This document shows, piece after piece, positions 28,550 to 36,845 of a DNA stretch of 64,000 nucleotides. Location of the stretch: positions 806,001-870,000 of the forward strand of contig NZ_JALIQP010000002.1 of assembly GCF_023566055.1 (NCBI RefSeq). The letters are read 5' to 3'. The position numbers and the translations under genes are program-made. The DNA comes from Halosolutus amylolyticus (GTDB lineage: Archaea; Halobacteriota; Halobacteria; Halobacteriales; Natrialbaceae). How positions within the stretch are numbered: position 1 is the stretch's first letter; each line of letters starts with the position of its first letter. The notes beneath the pieces were generated by a model. The model saw nothing but the letters and a program-made list of their open reading frames with translations, searched no databases and was not told the DNA's origin.

Positions 28550-29599
28550 ATGATGATCGGCTACGTCGCGATGCGGGATCGACTCCTGGTCTGCGAGGGG
28601 GACGGGACCGACGAGTGGGAGACGGAGACCGCGCTCCAGGGCCACGATCTGGAGTGTGTCGCGGCCGCCTCGGAGCGCCCGGACCGGGTCTTCGTGGGGA
28701 CGTTCGGGAACGGACTTCGCCGGAGCACCGACGGCGGGGACTCGTTCGATCGAGTCGACGCCGGGTTCGTCGGGAGGGAATCCGCGCCCGAGGGAGACGA
28801 CGCGAGCGAGGACGTCGCCGTGATGTCGCTGGCGATCAGCCCCCACGACCCCGACGTCGTCTACGCGGGCACCGAACCGAGTCGGATCTACCGATCGACC
28901 GACGGCGGGGACTCCTGGACACACCTCGGCGGCCTGACCGACCTGCCGTCCGCCTCAGAGTGGTACTTCCCGCCCCGGCCCCACACCCACCACGTCCGCT
29001 GGCTCGAGGTGGACCCGTTCGACCCCGATCGGCTCTGGCTCGGCATCGAGGCCGGTGCGTTCGTCTACAGCACCGACGGCGGCGAGACGTGGACCGAGCG
29101 GCCCCCTGGCTCGCGCCGGGACAACCACAGTCTCGCCGCCCGCCCCGATCGGGAGGGGCGCGTCTACGCCGCCGCGGGCGACGGCTACGCCGAGAGCGAC
29201 GACGGCGGCGAACGCTGGCACCAGCCGCAGGCGGGACTGGACCACCGCTACTGCTGGAGCGTCGTTCCCGATCCCGCCGACCCCGATCGAGTCCTGGTCT
29301 CGAGTGCGGCCGGCGCGCGGACGGCCCACACGCCCGATCGGGCCGACTCGCACGTCTACCGCCGCCACGGGGCCGACGCCGACTGGGAGCGCCTCGACGG
29401 CCGCGGACTGCCGACCGGCGAGGGGGTCGTCCGGGCCGTCTTCGAGACGACCGACGAGAACGGAGACGTCTACGGGGTGACCAACCGCGGGCTGTTCGTG
29501 ACCCGGGACTTCGGCGACCGGTGGGACCGCGTCCCGATCGACTGGGCCGACGACCTCGAGACGCTGACGCCGCGCGGACTGGCGATGCTCCCGGTGTGA
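28550..29599 (+). CDS. BNR/sortilin-like beta-propeller protein
   Basis: 349-aa protein with at least four Asp-box repeats: RRSTDGGDSFDRV, YRSTDGGDSWTHL, VYSTDGGETWTER and AESDDGGERWHQ, each on a propeller blade. Such proteins (WD40/YVTN/BNR, Vps10-like) can be glycosidases, photosystem assembly factors or binding platforms; there is no catalytic sialidase motif here. No signal peptide is evident, so likely cytoplasmic. The start at 28550 (MMIGYVAMRDRLLVC) is the most plausible; upstream codons are unlike a structured protein. Convergent with the operon below. Confidence 0.85.
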   Translation: MMIGYVAMRDRLLVCEGDGTDEWETETALQGHDLECVAAASERPDRVFVGTFGNGLRRSTDGGDSFDRVDAGFVGRESAPEGDDASEDVAVMSLAISPHDPDVVYAGTEPSRIYRSTDGGDSWTHLGGLTDLPSASEWYFPPRPHTHHVRWLEVDPFDPDRLWLGIEAGAFVYSTDGGETWTERPPGSRRDNHSLAARPDREGRVYAAAGDGYAESDDGGERWHQPQAGLDHRYCWSVVPDPADPDRVLVSSAAGARTAHTPDRADSHVYRRHGADADWERLDGRGLPTGEGVVRAVFETTDENGDVYGVTNRGLFVTRDFGDRWDRVPIDWADDLETLTPRGLAMLPV

Positions 29600-29600
29600 G

Positions 29601-30389
29601 TCACGCCGAGGCGTCCTGCCGATCGAGGACCGCGACGATCGCGACGGCGTGAACGGGAGCCACGAACAGGCTGCTCAGCACGGTCCCGAACGGGAGGGAA
29701 GCGAGGAGCCACGCCGAGAGGCCGAGCAGGAGAACCAGTCCGAGGATCGACCAGCCTCGTCCCGCGACCCGGCGACGACTCCGAGCGAGGACGTGCCGCG
29801 GCGATCGGCCCGCGACGAGCAGGCCGGGAAGGGGGAACAGCTGGACGATCACGACCAGGTAGAGCGCCAGCGGCACGAGTCCGAACAGCCCCATCGCCTG
29901 AAGCGCGTCGATCGACCCGAGCAGGCGGTGGCCGAGATCCATCGCGACGACGAAGGCGAACAGCGACGTGACGGCGCGGCGGTCGGGCTCACGGCCCATC
30001 GCACGGGCCATCGTGAGCGCCCCGGCGACGCTGATCGCGACCAGCGAGAGGATCTGGAGTCCGACGCTCCAGACCAGAAACGGGAATTCGAGCGCCACGA
30101 GCGACTCGTAAGGGAGCGTCGTCTGCGCAATCCCCGTCGGGTAGCCGACGAACTCGACGGTGATGTCGAGGCCGTTCGACCCGAACCCCGCTTCTCGCTC
30201 TACCGCCGGGATCGGGTCGCGTCGGCGGAGCCAGTCGATCGCCGCGAGCAGGAGGCCGACGACGGCGAACGGGACGAACAGGACGGGATCCCGCCGGAGC
30301 TGGTCGATCGTCGCCGAGAACGAACTCGACGGCGTTCGGGTTGCGCGGCCGCCACGACCGGCGTTTCGATCGTCGTACTCGCCACCCAT
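29601..30389 (-). CDS. hypothetical multi-helix membrane protein
   Basis: 262-aa protein with a polar Gly/Arg-rich N-terminus (about 30 residues), then five or six hydrophobic helices. The first is VLFVPFAVVGLLLAAIDWL near residues 36-54; the last pair runs GWSILGLVLLLGLSAWLLASL and VLSSLFVAPVHAVAIVAVL. It resembles haloarchaeal stand-alone membrane proteins of the YesL/DUF-type without a known substrate. It starts one base after the PQQ propeller gene ends, so the two are probably co-transcribed and may act together at the membrane. Confidence 0.75.
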   Translation of the reverse strand: MGGEYDDRNAGRGGRATRTPSSSFSATIDQLRRDPVLFVPFAVVGLLLAAIDWLRRRDPIPAVEREAGFGSNGLDITVEFVGYPTGIAQTTLPYESLVALEFPFLVWSVGLQILSLVAISVAGALTMARAMGREPDRRAVTSLFAFVVAMDLGHRLLGSIDALQAMGLFGLVPLALYLVVIVQLFPLPGLLVAGRSPRHVLARSRRRVAGRGWSILGLVLLLGLSAWLLASLPFGTVLSSLFVAPVHAVAIVAVLDRQDASA

Positions 30390-30390
30390 G

Positions 30391-31641
30391 CTACCCGGCC
30401 TCCTCGAGCGCGACGATACCGTCGGTCACGGCGACGTACAGGGTTCCGTCGCCGACGATCGGCTGCGAGAACCCGATGGTGTCCGTCTCGTAGGTCCACC
30501 GCCGATCGCCCGTCACGGCGTCGATCGCGACCAGTTCGTTCAGCCAGTGGTAGCCGAGGTAGAGGACGCCGTCGGCGACGACCGGTTCGACCTGCCTGGC
30601 GTAATCGATCGACCAGACTTCCTCGCCCGTCTCGAGATCGATCGCGTGGAGCGACCCATCGCCGTCGGTGACGAATACGACGCCGTTCGCGACGGCGGCG
30701 CTCCCCTCGGTCGCGTTCCCGCCGTGGTCGTACTCCCACAGGACGTCCCCGGAGTCCGGATCGAGAAACGACACCGCCGTTCTACTGGGAACGACGAGTC
30801 CCTCACCCGTCGCGGTCAGGGCGAGAAGCTGGCGAGTGATCTCGCCGTCACTCCGGTCGAGTGTCACGCTCCAGCGGCGCTCGCCCGTTTCGGCGTCGAA
30901 GGCAGCGACGTCGCCGGCGCTGCTCGAGACGTAGACGGTCCCGTCGCGAACCGCCGGCCGGTGTGAGCCGATCGATCGCGGGTCGCCGATCGTTCGTTCC
31001 CAGCGGCGGCGGCCGCTGTTCGCGTCGAGGGCGACGACGCGATCGGTGTCGGGGACGATGGCGTAGACTGACCCGTCGGCGGCAACCGGCGACTCGCCGG
31101 GGGACGCTCTCGTCGAATACGCGGATTCCCGTCCGGGGCCGTGCCATCGTTCGCTCCCGAACGCGAACCCCCCGAATTCGTACCCGCCGCCGGCATTCAG
31201 TCCATAGACGCCCTCGGAACCGGTGACGGCCAGCGTCTCGGTCCGATAGGCGCTCGCGTCGGCCCGGGCCAGCGACGACAGGTACGACCCAGTTCGAGAG
31301 AAGCGAACCTCTCCCGTCTCCCGATCGAGTGCGACGAGTCCCTGTCGATCGACCGTGAAGAGTGCGTCCCGTACGAGAATCGGGGCAGTCACCCCGTACG
31401 TCGACTCGTCCAACCGTTGCTCCCACACGATGCTGGCGTCGTCTTTCGGCCCCGACGCGTCGGGGTTGTGTCCGGTTCCGGCGGGGTCGTACCGGGCCAT
31501 CGGCCAGTCGAACGCGGTCGACCGGTCCGCGGAGACGGTGGCCGGGAGCGGGACCCGGCGCGAGTCGCTGACGGCCGAACTCCCGAGAAGGCCTGCGAGG
31601 GCGAGGCCACTGCCCGCGAGTACTCGTCGTCTGGAGGGCAT
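30391..31641 (-). CDS. exported PQQ-like beta-propeller protein
   Basis: 416-aa protein with a Tat-type signal (MPSRRRVLAGSGLALAGLLG) and no lipobox Cys. The mature protein has repeated blade motifs ending in GxxxW or similar (VYVSSSAGDVAAFDAETGERRW, VVFVTDGDGSLHAIDLETGE-type), typical of PQQ/BamB-like beta-propellers that bind other proteins or cofactors at the cell surface. No PQQ-dehydrogenase catalytic residues are visible. It is first in an operon with the membrane protein at 29601-30389, which may anchor it. Confidence 0.85.
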   Translation of the reverse strand: MPSRRRVLAGSGLALAGLLGSSAVSDSRRVPLPATVSADRSTAFDWPMARYDPAGTGHNPDASGPKDDASIVWEQRLDESTYGVTAPILVRDALFTVDRQGLVALDRETGEVRFSRTGSYLSSLARADASAYRTETLAVTGSEGVYGLNAGGGYEFGGFAFGSERWHGPGRESAYSTRASPGESPVAADGSVYAIVPDTDRVVALDANSGRRRWERTIGDPRSIGSHRPAVRDGTVYVSSSAGDVAAFDAETGERRWSVTLDRSDGEITRQLLALTATGEGLVVPSRTAVSFLDPDSGDVLWEYDHGGNATEGSAAVANGVVFVTDGDGSLHAIDLETGEEVWSIDYARQVEPVVADGVLYLGYHWLNELVAIDAVTGDRRWTYETDTIGFSQPIVGDGTLYVAVTDGIVALEEAG

Positions 31642-31713
31642 CGGTCGCCATATCGGCCGATCGTCACGTAAGTTTTGTCATCTATCCGACCGAAAGAACA
31701 GGACGAGGAGTCG

Positions 31714-31962
31714 TTACCGCTCCGAGTCGCGGCCGAGCCCCGGGATGAGACCGCCGCGCCGATCGGGGACGTGGACCGTGTGGTCGTCCTCGTCGACGAG
31801 CGTCGCGGTGAACGCCAGGCCGACGACGCTCGCGAGGATGAGCAGCCCACCGACGGCCACGAGCGAACCGACGCCCTGCAGGAAGAACCCGAGGACGAGT
31901 ACCAGCGAGCCGACGACCTGGACGCCGAGCAGGCCGCCGAAGACGATCGTTTCTGTGTCCAT
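31714..31962 (-). CDS. 82-aa two-helix membrane protein
   Basis: Starts MDTETIVFGGLLGVQVVG. Two hydrophobic segments, about 6-28 and 34-57 (VAVGGLLILASVVGLAFTAT), followed by a charged tail with Arg/Asp (DRRGGLIPGLGRDSER). ATG 31962 is chosen because upstream in-frame codons are Arg/Pro-rich and not protein-like. Located between the PQQ gene (same strand, ends downstream) and the divergent S24e operon. Function unknown. Confidence 0.7.
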   Translation of the reverse strand: MDTETIVFGGLLGVQVVGSLVLVLGFFLQGVGSLVAVGGLLILASVVGLAFTATLVDEDDHTVHVPDRRGGLIPGLGRDSER

Positions 31963-32172
31963 GCTAGCACGGACGATCCGGACGGACGTAAAGGAATCAC
32001 GCCGTGTGCCTGTATATCCGTCCGGTTGACCGGTTTCGGTTGCGTCCGGCGGTGAGAGCCGGCTCGATCGGGAATCAGGAGGGGACACTGGTCGGCCGAA
32101 GCGGTGACGGCCCCCCGGCTTCGAAATCCTTTTAGGCGCTACACGGGGATAGTAGGGTAACTGAGTGATATC

Positions 32173-32493
32173 ATGGACGTCGACATCATCTCCGAGGAGG
32201 AGAACCCCATGTTGCATCGAACGGACGTGACTTTCGAACTGTCACACGAGGACGCGACGCCCGAACGCCTGCAGGTCCGGGACAGCCTCGCCGCGAAACT
32301 GAACAAGGACGCCGACGAGGTCGTCATCCGCAAACTCGACACCAAGTTCGGGATGCGCAAGACGGTCGGCCAGGCGAAGGTCTACGACACGGCCGACTAC
32401 GCCCGCGAGGTCGAGCAGGACCACATGCTCGAGCGCAACAAGATCGGGGTCGAAGAGGAAACCGAGGCGGACGCCGAAGCGGAGGAAGCATAG
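32173..32493 (+). CDS. rps24e: 30S ribosomal protein S24e
   Basis: 106-aa S24e, a small-subunit ribosomal protein shared by archaea and eukaryotes. The core VTFELSHEDATPERLQVRDS, VIRKLDTKFGMRKTVGQAK and ADYAREVEQDHMLERN are family hallmarks; the acidic Glu/Ala C-terminal tail is a halophilic addition. It is followed directly by S27ae (the next ATG at 32494 abuts the TAG) and then Kae1-Bud32, a conserved archaeal gene order. The CTTTTAGG upstream at about 32129 is a possible TATA element. Confidence 0.95.
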   Translation: MDVDIISEEENPMLHRTDVTFELSHEDATPERLQVRDSLAAKLNKDADEVVIRKLDTKFGMRKTVGQAKVYDTADYAREVEQDHMLERNKIGVEEETEADAEAEEA

Positions 32494-32628
32494 ATGGCGC
32501 GCTACGAACTCTACGACGAGGACGGCAGTACGGACCGCGAGCAGTGCCCCCGCTGTGGCGACGCGTTCCTCGCCGACCACGGCGATCGGACCCACTGCGG
32601 CAAGTGCGGCTACACCGAGTGGGAATAA
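32494..32628 (+). CDS. rps27ae: 30S ribosomal protein S27ae
   Basis: 44-aa zinc-binding ribosomal protein ([19 protein letters not shown]..). Four Cys in CPRCGDAF and CGKCGY form the zinc ribbon. It lacks the ubiquitin fusion seen in eukaryotes, as expected. The ATG immediately follows the S24e TAG, so the two are translated from one message. Confidence 0.93.
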   Translation: MARYELYDEDGSTDREQCPRCGDAFLADHGDRTHCGKCGYTEWE

Positions 32629-32649
32629 CGCCGTAGAGCCCACCGAGTC

Positions 32650-34362
32650 GTGAGCACTGGTATTCGAGTACTCGGGATCGAGGGTACCGCCTGGGCGGCC
32701 AGCGCGGCCGTCTACGATTCCGGGACTGACGAGGTATTCATCGAGAGCGACGCCTACCAGCCCGAGAGCGGCGGCATTCACCCGCGCGAGGCCGCCGAAC
32801 ACATGCACGACGCGATCCCGCGCGTCGTCGAGACGGCGCTGGATCACGCTCGCGAGACGGGCGATCGGCCCGAGGCCGAGTCCCCGATCGACGTCGTCGC
32901 CTTCTCCCGCGGTCCCGGACTCGGCCCCTGTCTGCGCGTGGTCGGGACGGCCGCCCGATCGCTGAGCCAGACGCTCGAGGTACCGCTGGTCGGGGTGAAC
33001 CACATGGTCGCCCACCTCGAGATCGGCCGCCACACGTCCGGCTTCGACTCGCCGGTCTGTCTGAACGCGAGCGGCGCGAACGCGCACCTGCTGGCCTACC
33101 GCAACGGCCGCTATCGGGTCCTCGGGGAGACGATGGACACCGGCGTCGGCAACGCGATCGACAAGTTCACCCGCCACGTCGGCTGGTCACACCCCGGCGG
33201 GCCGAAGGTCGAGGAAGCGGCGAAAGAGGGCGAGTACGTCGACCTTCCGTACGTCGTCAAGGGGATGGACTTCTCCTTCTCGGGGATCATGAGCGCCGCC
33301 AAGCAAGCCTACGACGACGGGGTTCCGGTCGAGGACGTCTGTTACTCGCTCCAGGAGACGGTTTTCGGAATGCTCACCGAGGTCTCTGAACGGGCGCTCT
33401 CGCTGACCGGCAGCGACGAACTCGTCCTCGGCGGGGGCGTCGGGCAGAACGCCCGCCTGCGCGAGATGCTCCGGGAGATGTGCACGCAACGCGGAGCCGA
33501 GTTCCACGCGCCCGAGCCGCGATTCCTGCGGGACAACGCGGGAATGATCGCCGTCCTGGGCGCGAAGATGTACGACGCGGGCGACACCCTCGCGATCGAG
33601 GACTCGTGCGTCGATCCGGACTTCCGGCCCGACCAGGTCCCGGTCACGTGGCGAGCGAGGTCCGAACGAAGCGAGGGCCTCGGATACGCGAGCGGTGACG
33701 CCAGGAACCGCGAGCAGACCGACGAACCGGAACTCGCCCCCGGTCGCGGCGACGGCCCCCTGCAGGGCGCCGAAGCGATCGTCGACCTCGATCCCGAGGC
33801 CGGCCGGGTGACGAAACACCGCGAGGCCAAGACCTACCGTCACCCCGCTCTCGACGATCGACTCCGTCGGGAACGAACCCGCATCGAGGCCCGCCTCACG
33901 AGTCAGGCCCGCAGGGAGGGCGTGCCGACGCCGGTGCTCTCGGACGTCGACCCCCACGAGTCGCGACTGGAACTCGAGTACGTCGGCGATCGGGACCTCC
34001 GGGCGATCGTCCGGGGTGCGGACACGGCTGCCGCGGCCGATCGAGTCCGTGACGTCGGCCGGCACCTCGCGCTGTTGCACCGGGCCGGGTTCGTCCACGG
34101 CGATCCGACGACGCGGAACGTCAGAGTCAATTCGGACCGTACCTACCTCATCGACTTCGGCCTCGGCTACCACACCGATCACGTCGAGGACTACGCGATG
34201 GATCTCCACGTCTTCGACCAGAGCCTCGTCGGCACTGCGGCCGATCCCGGCCCCCTTCGGGAGGCCGTCCGCGAGGGGTATCGCGAGGCCGGGCAGGAGC
34301 GGGTTCTCGATCGGCTCCGGGAGATCGAAGGACGCGGGCGGTACGTCGAGGGCGATTCGTAG
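32650..34362 (+). CDS. kae1-bud32: bifunctional Kae1-Bud32: tRNA t6A synthase and kinase
   Basis: 570-aa fusion. The N-terminal half (about 1-325) is Kae1/TsaD, which transfers threonylcarbamoyl to A37 of ANN-decoding tRNAs; motifs include VLGIEGTAWAASAAV, HMVAHLEIGRH (metal His), GETMDTGVGNAIDKF and VLGGGVGQN. The C-terminal half (about 375-570) is Bud32, the small kinase of the KEOPS complex (HGDPTTRNVRVN catalytic loop, IDFGLGYH metal site). GTG start at 32650, 21 bp after S27ae. The linker at about 330-375 carries an in-frame palindrome (33657-33681) and Ser/Arg/Glu-rich sequence. Confidence 0.96.
   Translation: MSTGIRVLGIEGTAWAASAAVYDSGTDEVFIESDAYQPESGGIHPREAAEHMHDAIPRVVETALDHARETGDRPEAESPIDVVAFSRGPGLGPCLRVVGTAARSLSQTLEVPLVGVNHMVAHLEIGRHTSGFDSPVCLNASGANAHLLAYRNGRYRVLGETMDTGVGNAIDKFTRHVGWSHPGGPKVEEAAKEGEYVDLPYVVKGMDFSFSGIMSAAKQAYDDGVPVEDVCYSLQETVFGMLTEVSERALSLTGSDELVLGGGVGQNARLREMLREMCTQRGAEFHAPEPRFLRDNAGMIAVLGAKMYDAGDTLAIEDSCVDPDFRPDQVPVTWRARSERSEGLGYASGDARNREQTDEPELAPGRGDGPLQGAEAIVDLDPEAGRVTKHREAKTYRHPALDDRLRRERTRIEARLTSQARREGVPTPVLSDVDPHESRLELEYVGDRDLRAIVRGADTAAAADRVRDVGRHLALLHRAGFVHGDPTTRNVRVNSDRTYLIDFGLGYHTDHVEDYAMDLHVFDQSLVGTAADPGPLREAVREGYREAGQERVLDRLREIEGRGRYVEGDS
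33657..33681 (+). repeat. palindrome in Kae1-Bud32 linker
   Basis: GAGGTCC, 11-nt loop GAACGAAGCGA, GGGCCTC: seven-base stem with one G-T pair, in frame, encoding part of a Ser/Arg/Glu-rich linker. Stem and loop lengths equal those of the two units in the UvrA linker, and the loop differs from GAGCGAAGCGA there by one base. Confidence 0.6.
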
Positions 34363-34428
34363 CTCCGTCGCCGGACGGCCGGACGATCGCGGGAATCGCG
34401 ATCCCGTTCGAGGGATTCATTCGACGGT

Positions 34429-35454
34429 TCAATCGGCGTGCCATCGAATCCAGTTTCCGTACGATTCGAACCGTGCGAGCCGCGATTCCGTCGCGTCCCC
34501 GTCGACGAACGTCACCAGCCTGTACGTCGGTTTCCCGAGTTCTTCGTCGGGATCGATAGCGAGCCACCGAACGGGCTGTTCAGTGCTGTACTCGGCGAGG
34601 AGCGATCGAAGGTGCGCGATCGTCTCGGCCTCGAGTTGGTAGAGAACGTGCGTGCTGAACACGACGAGCGCGGGGTCGGCCGGCGCTTCCGAGAGCTGCT
34701 TCGGCAGTTCCTCGAGGACGTCCCCCTCGACGAGCGCTGGTGGATTCTCACGTGCCACCTCGATCGCGGCGGCGAGCCGATCGCGGCGGCGACGGCGGCC
34801 GGGAGGAATCAACGCGCGAAGCCACCGAACGTCGTCCTCGTCCGTCACGTCGAGGGGGTTCAGATCGATACCGCGCCGACGAGCGACCGGGGGGAACGTC
34901 CGGGAGAGCGGCGGCCGGCGCTCTCCGCGCACTTCGGTCGCGATCGTGACCGGTGAATCGGGGTCGCCGAACGTCCTGACGCCGGAAACATCGTACCGGT
35001 ACCGATCCCAGTTGAGGTTGAGGCCAGCACTCGACCCGATCTCGATCTGGGCCAGGGAGTCGGTCGCTGCGGTTCGGGCGACGTGTTCGAACGCCGGACA
35101 GAGGACGGCCGAACGGCCGACGTCGTTCGTCTGGCAACGACGCGTCGCGATGACGGACCGCAACCGTTGCTCGTTCACCAGGCAAAAGTCGCGGAAGTGA
35201 GGGACCGGATCGTCGTCGGGTTCGTCTCCGCCGCACGAGGGGTAAAACCGGGCGAGCGGGTGCTCCCGGCCCTCCAGCAAGAGCGCCTGTACCGCCGCGA
35301 GCAGGAGCTGTGGTTCGGGCTGTCCCGCACTGGCTTCCGACGAGACGTCGAGGAGGTCGGGATCGTCGGCCACGGCCCTGGTGAGGACCGCGTACAGCGG
35401 CGACGTCTCCTCGACCCACTCTGCGTACCGTCTGAACGTTTCGGCGCGGTCCAT
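34429..35454 (-). CDS. DUF2332 family protein
   Basis: 341-aa protein matching DUF2332 in layout: N-terminal MDRAETFRRYAEWVEETSPLY, central QIEIGSSAGLNLNWDRYRY (S-A-G-L-N-L signature) and C-terminal ALVVFSTHVLYQL with ..WLAIDPDEEL. The fold is thought to be Rossmann/methyltransferase-like, but no activity is established to my knowledge. The start at 35454 is preferred; an ATG 14 codons upstream adds MRANFHEACLICGC, which is not family-like. Ends about 66 bp from the kae1-bud32 stop, convergent. Confidence 0.85.
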   Translation of the reverse strand: MDRAETFRRYAEWVEETSPLYAVLTRAVADDPDLLDVSSEASAGQPEPQLLLAAVQALLLEGREHPLARFYPSCGGDEPDDDPVPHFRDFCLVNEQRLRSVIATRRCQTNDVGRSAVLCPAFEHVARTAATDSLAQIEIGSSAGLNLNWDRYRYDVSGVRTFGDPDSPVTIATEVRGERRPPLSRTFPPVARRRGIDLNPLDVTDEDDVRWLRALIPPGRRRRRDRLAAAIEVARENPPALVEGDVLEELPKQLSEAPADPALVVFSTHVLYQLEAETIAHLRSLLAEYSTEQPVRWLAIDPDEELGKPTYRLVTFVDGDATESRLARFESYGNWIRWHAD

Positions 35455-35779
35455 GCACCCACATATCAGACACGCTTCATGAAAGTTTGCCCGCAACTCC
35501 GTTGGGCCAGCTCGCGACGCGACTCGACGGCACCGAGACCGGGTCAGCGACGATCGACGATAGCGCGGGACCGAAGGTCCCGCGGACCATGCGAACGGCG
35601 CTTCGCGCCGTGAGCGGACGTCGCCCGCGAACTGGACTGCGGGACCGCGACAGCCGCGGAACGCCTCCAGAAGGAGGAGTCGAAACTGATCGGAGCGCTG
35701 TTCGAGCGGTGACGGTCGATCGTGAACCGCGCTCTGGAAGATCGAGGCCGGTTCCCGCGGTGAGAGTGGATGGCCGGAG
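35455..35779. other. 325-bp relic stretch with gene fragments and palindromes
   Basis: No intact gene. It holds, left to right: a 28-nt sequence (35510-35537) matching 27 of 28 bases of the pcp gene 660 bp downstream (36173-36200); two perfect hairpins with 3-nt loops, GCGGGACC-GAA-GGTCCCGC (35565-35583) and ACGGCGC-TTC-GCGCCGT (35595-35611); and a 32-codon remnant of an HTH_10 domain (35614-35712). It looks like degraded coding DNA carrying the same kind of palindromes found in linkers elsewhere in the window. Confidence 0.5.
35614..35712 (+). pseudogene. fragment of an HTH_10 regulator C-terminus
   Basis: Thirty-two codons between a TGA (35611-35613) and a TGA (35710-35712) reading ADVARELDCGTATAAERL and continuing QKEESKLIGALFER. 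This matches the last helix-turn-helix of bacterioopsin-activator-type regulators; compare EDVAAELDCAPGTAAEHLRK in the intact regulator at 41107-41757. No N-terminal part is found upstream, so it is a decayed remnant. A TGA directly before it lies at the edge of the second hairpin. Confidence 0.5.
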
Positions 35780-35956
35780 TTATTTCGGGACGCCCAGCGG
35801 TCGTTTACAGTTCTTGCAGAGGAACAGATTTCGATTCCCGTAGAGGCTGATGTCGTTCCCGTCGAACTCGACTTCGGTCACCTCGTGTCCCTCGACGAGT
35901 TGCGCTTTCGATTCGATCGTCGTTTCGCAGTCCGGACACGTAAGCTCGGAACCCAT
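35780..35956 (-). CDS. 58-aa zinc-finger protein
   Basis: Starts MGSELTCPDCETTIESK. Two CxxC pairs (CPDC at 7-10, CKNC at 47-50) form a zinc ribbon, with an acidic strand-rich middle (VTEVEFDGNDISLY) and a basic end (KRPLGVPK). This is a common haloarchaeal microprotein type; function unknown. The start at 35956 is supported by CTATTTA (minus strand, 35981-35987) 28 bp upstream, implying a leaderless message. A longer open frame upstream is Ser/Arg/Pro-rich and not credible as coding. Confidence 0.82.
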   Translation of the reverse strand: MGSELTCPDCETTIESKAQLVEGHEVTEVEFDGNDISLYGNRNLFLCKNCKRPLGVPK

Positions 35957-35980
35957 TGGGATACGTACGAAATCCGCGCG

Positions 35981-35987
35981 TAAATAG
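35981..35987 (-). promoter_or_regulatory. TATA box of 58-aa zinc-finger gene
   Basis: CTATTTA on the coding strand, centred 28 bp before the ATG at 35956, in an A/T island. Fits a leaderless start. Confidence 0.55.
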
Positions 35988-36107
35988 GTATCTCGGAACC
36001 GCTCGGCGGGGGAACGACCGTTTCGCCCGGTAGGTCGACGGTTGGAGATCGGAGGCTGTCGATCGGAAATCGGGGGGCTCTTGTCCGGACTGGTCCAGAT
36101 CCGATCG

Positions 36108-36766
36108 ATGAGCGACGTCCTGCTTACGGGGTACGGACCGTTCGGCGAGTTCGAGCGGAATCCCGCACTCCGGCTCGCGATGCGACTCGACGGCACCGAG
36201 GTCGGCGCCGGCTCGATCGTCGGCCGGGAACTCCCCGTCGCGTTCGATCGGGCGGCACCGCAACTCGAGGCCGCCGTGGAGGAACACGATCCCGCGATCG
36301 TCTGTGCCCTCGGGCTGGCCGGCGGCCGCAACGCGCTGACGGTCGAACGGGTCGGGATCAACCTCCGGGATACGGACGGCGTCCCGGACAACGCCGATCG
36401 AGAAGTGATCGACGAGTCGATCGCTCCCGACGGTCCGGACGCGTACTTCGCGACGCTCCCGGTGCGGGAGATGAAAGACGCGATGCGAGACGCGGGCGTC
36501 CCGACGCGGCTCTCGACCGACGCGGGGACCCACCTCGTAACAACCTGCTGTACGCGACACGGCACCTCGCCGAGACGACGGCCCGCGACTTCCGGGCGGG
36601 GTTCGTCCACGTCCCGTTCTCGCACGGGCAAGCAGCCGCACGGGACGAGGGCGAGCCGAGTATGGCGATCGAGACGATGGAAACCGGGATCGTCACAGGC
36701 CTCGAGACGGCACTCCGTACCGTGGACGATCCGGACACCGGTACCGACGCGGACCCCGGGAAGTGA
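36108..36766 (+). pseudogene. pcp: pyrrolidone-carboxylate peptidase, frameshifted at catalytic Cys
   Basis: Cysteine peptidase family C15, which removes N-terminal pyroglutamate. Frame 1 (36108-36536) starts MSDVLLTGYGPFGEFERNP and includes the catalytic Glu in NALTVERVGINLRD, up to STDAGTHL. There the frame should continue with Cys-Asn-Asn-Leu-Leu-Tyr, but one base is missing (CTC-GTAAC where CTC-TGT-AAC is expected, 36536/36537). The remainder, including the catalytic His in FVHVPFSHGQAA, continues in the next frame to TGA 36764-36766. Restored length is 219 aa, as for the family. Either a true null gene or a sequencing error. Confidence 0.82.
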
Positions 36767-36845
36767 TCAGGTACCGCGACTGAACAATTTCCGGTATCGA
36801 GTCGGGCACACAATACTCTTATCGGGGGAGGCCGTACGTTCGCCC

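Noticed and set aside
35487-35843. Open plus frame of 118 codons over the relic stretch as an intact gene
   Set aside because: Arg/Thr/Pro-rich, overlaps the zinc-finger gene and matches no family; only the other frame (35614-35712) has family resemblance.
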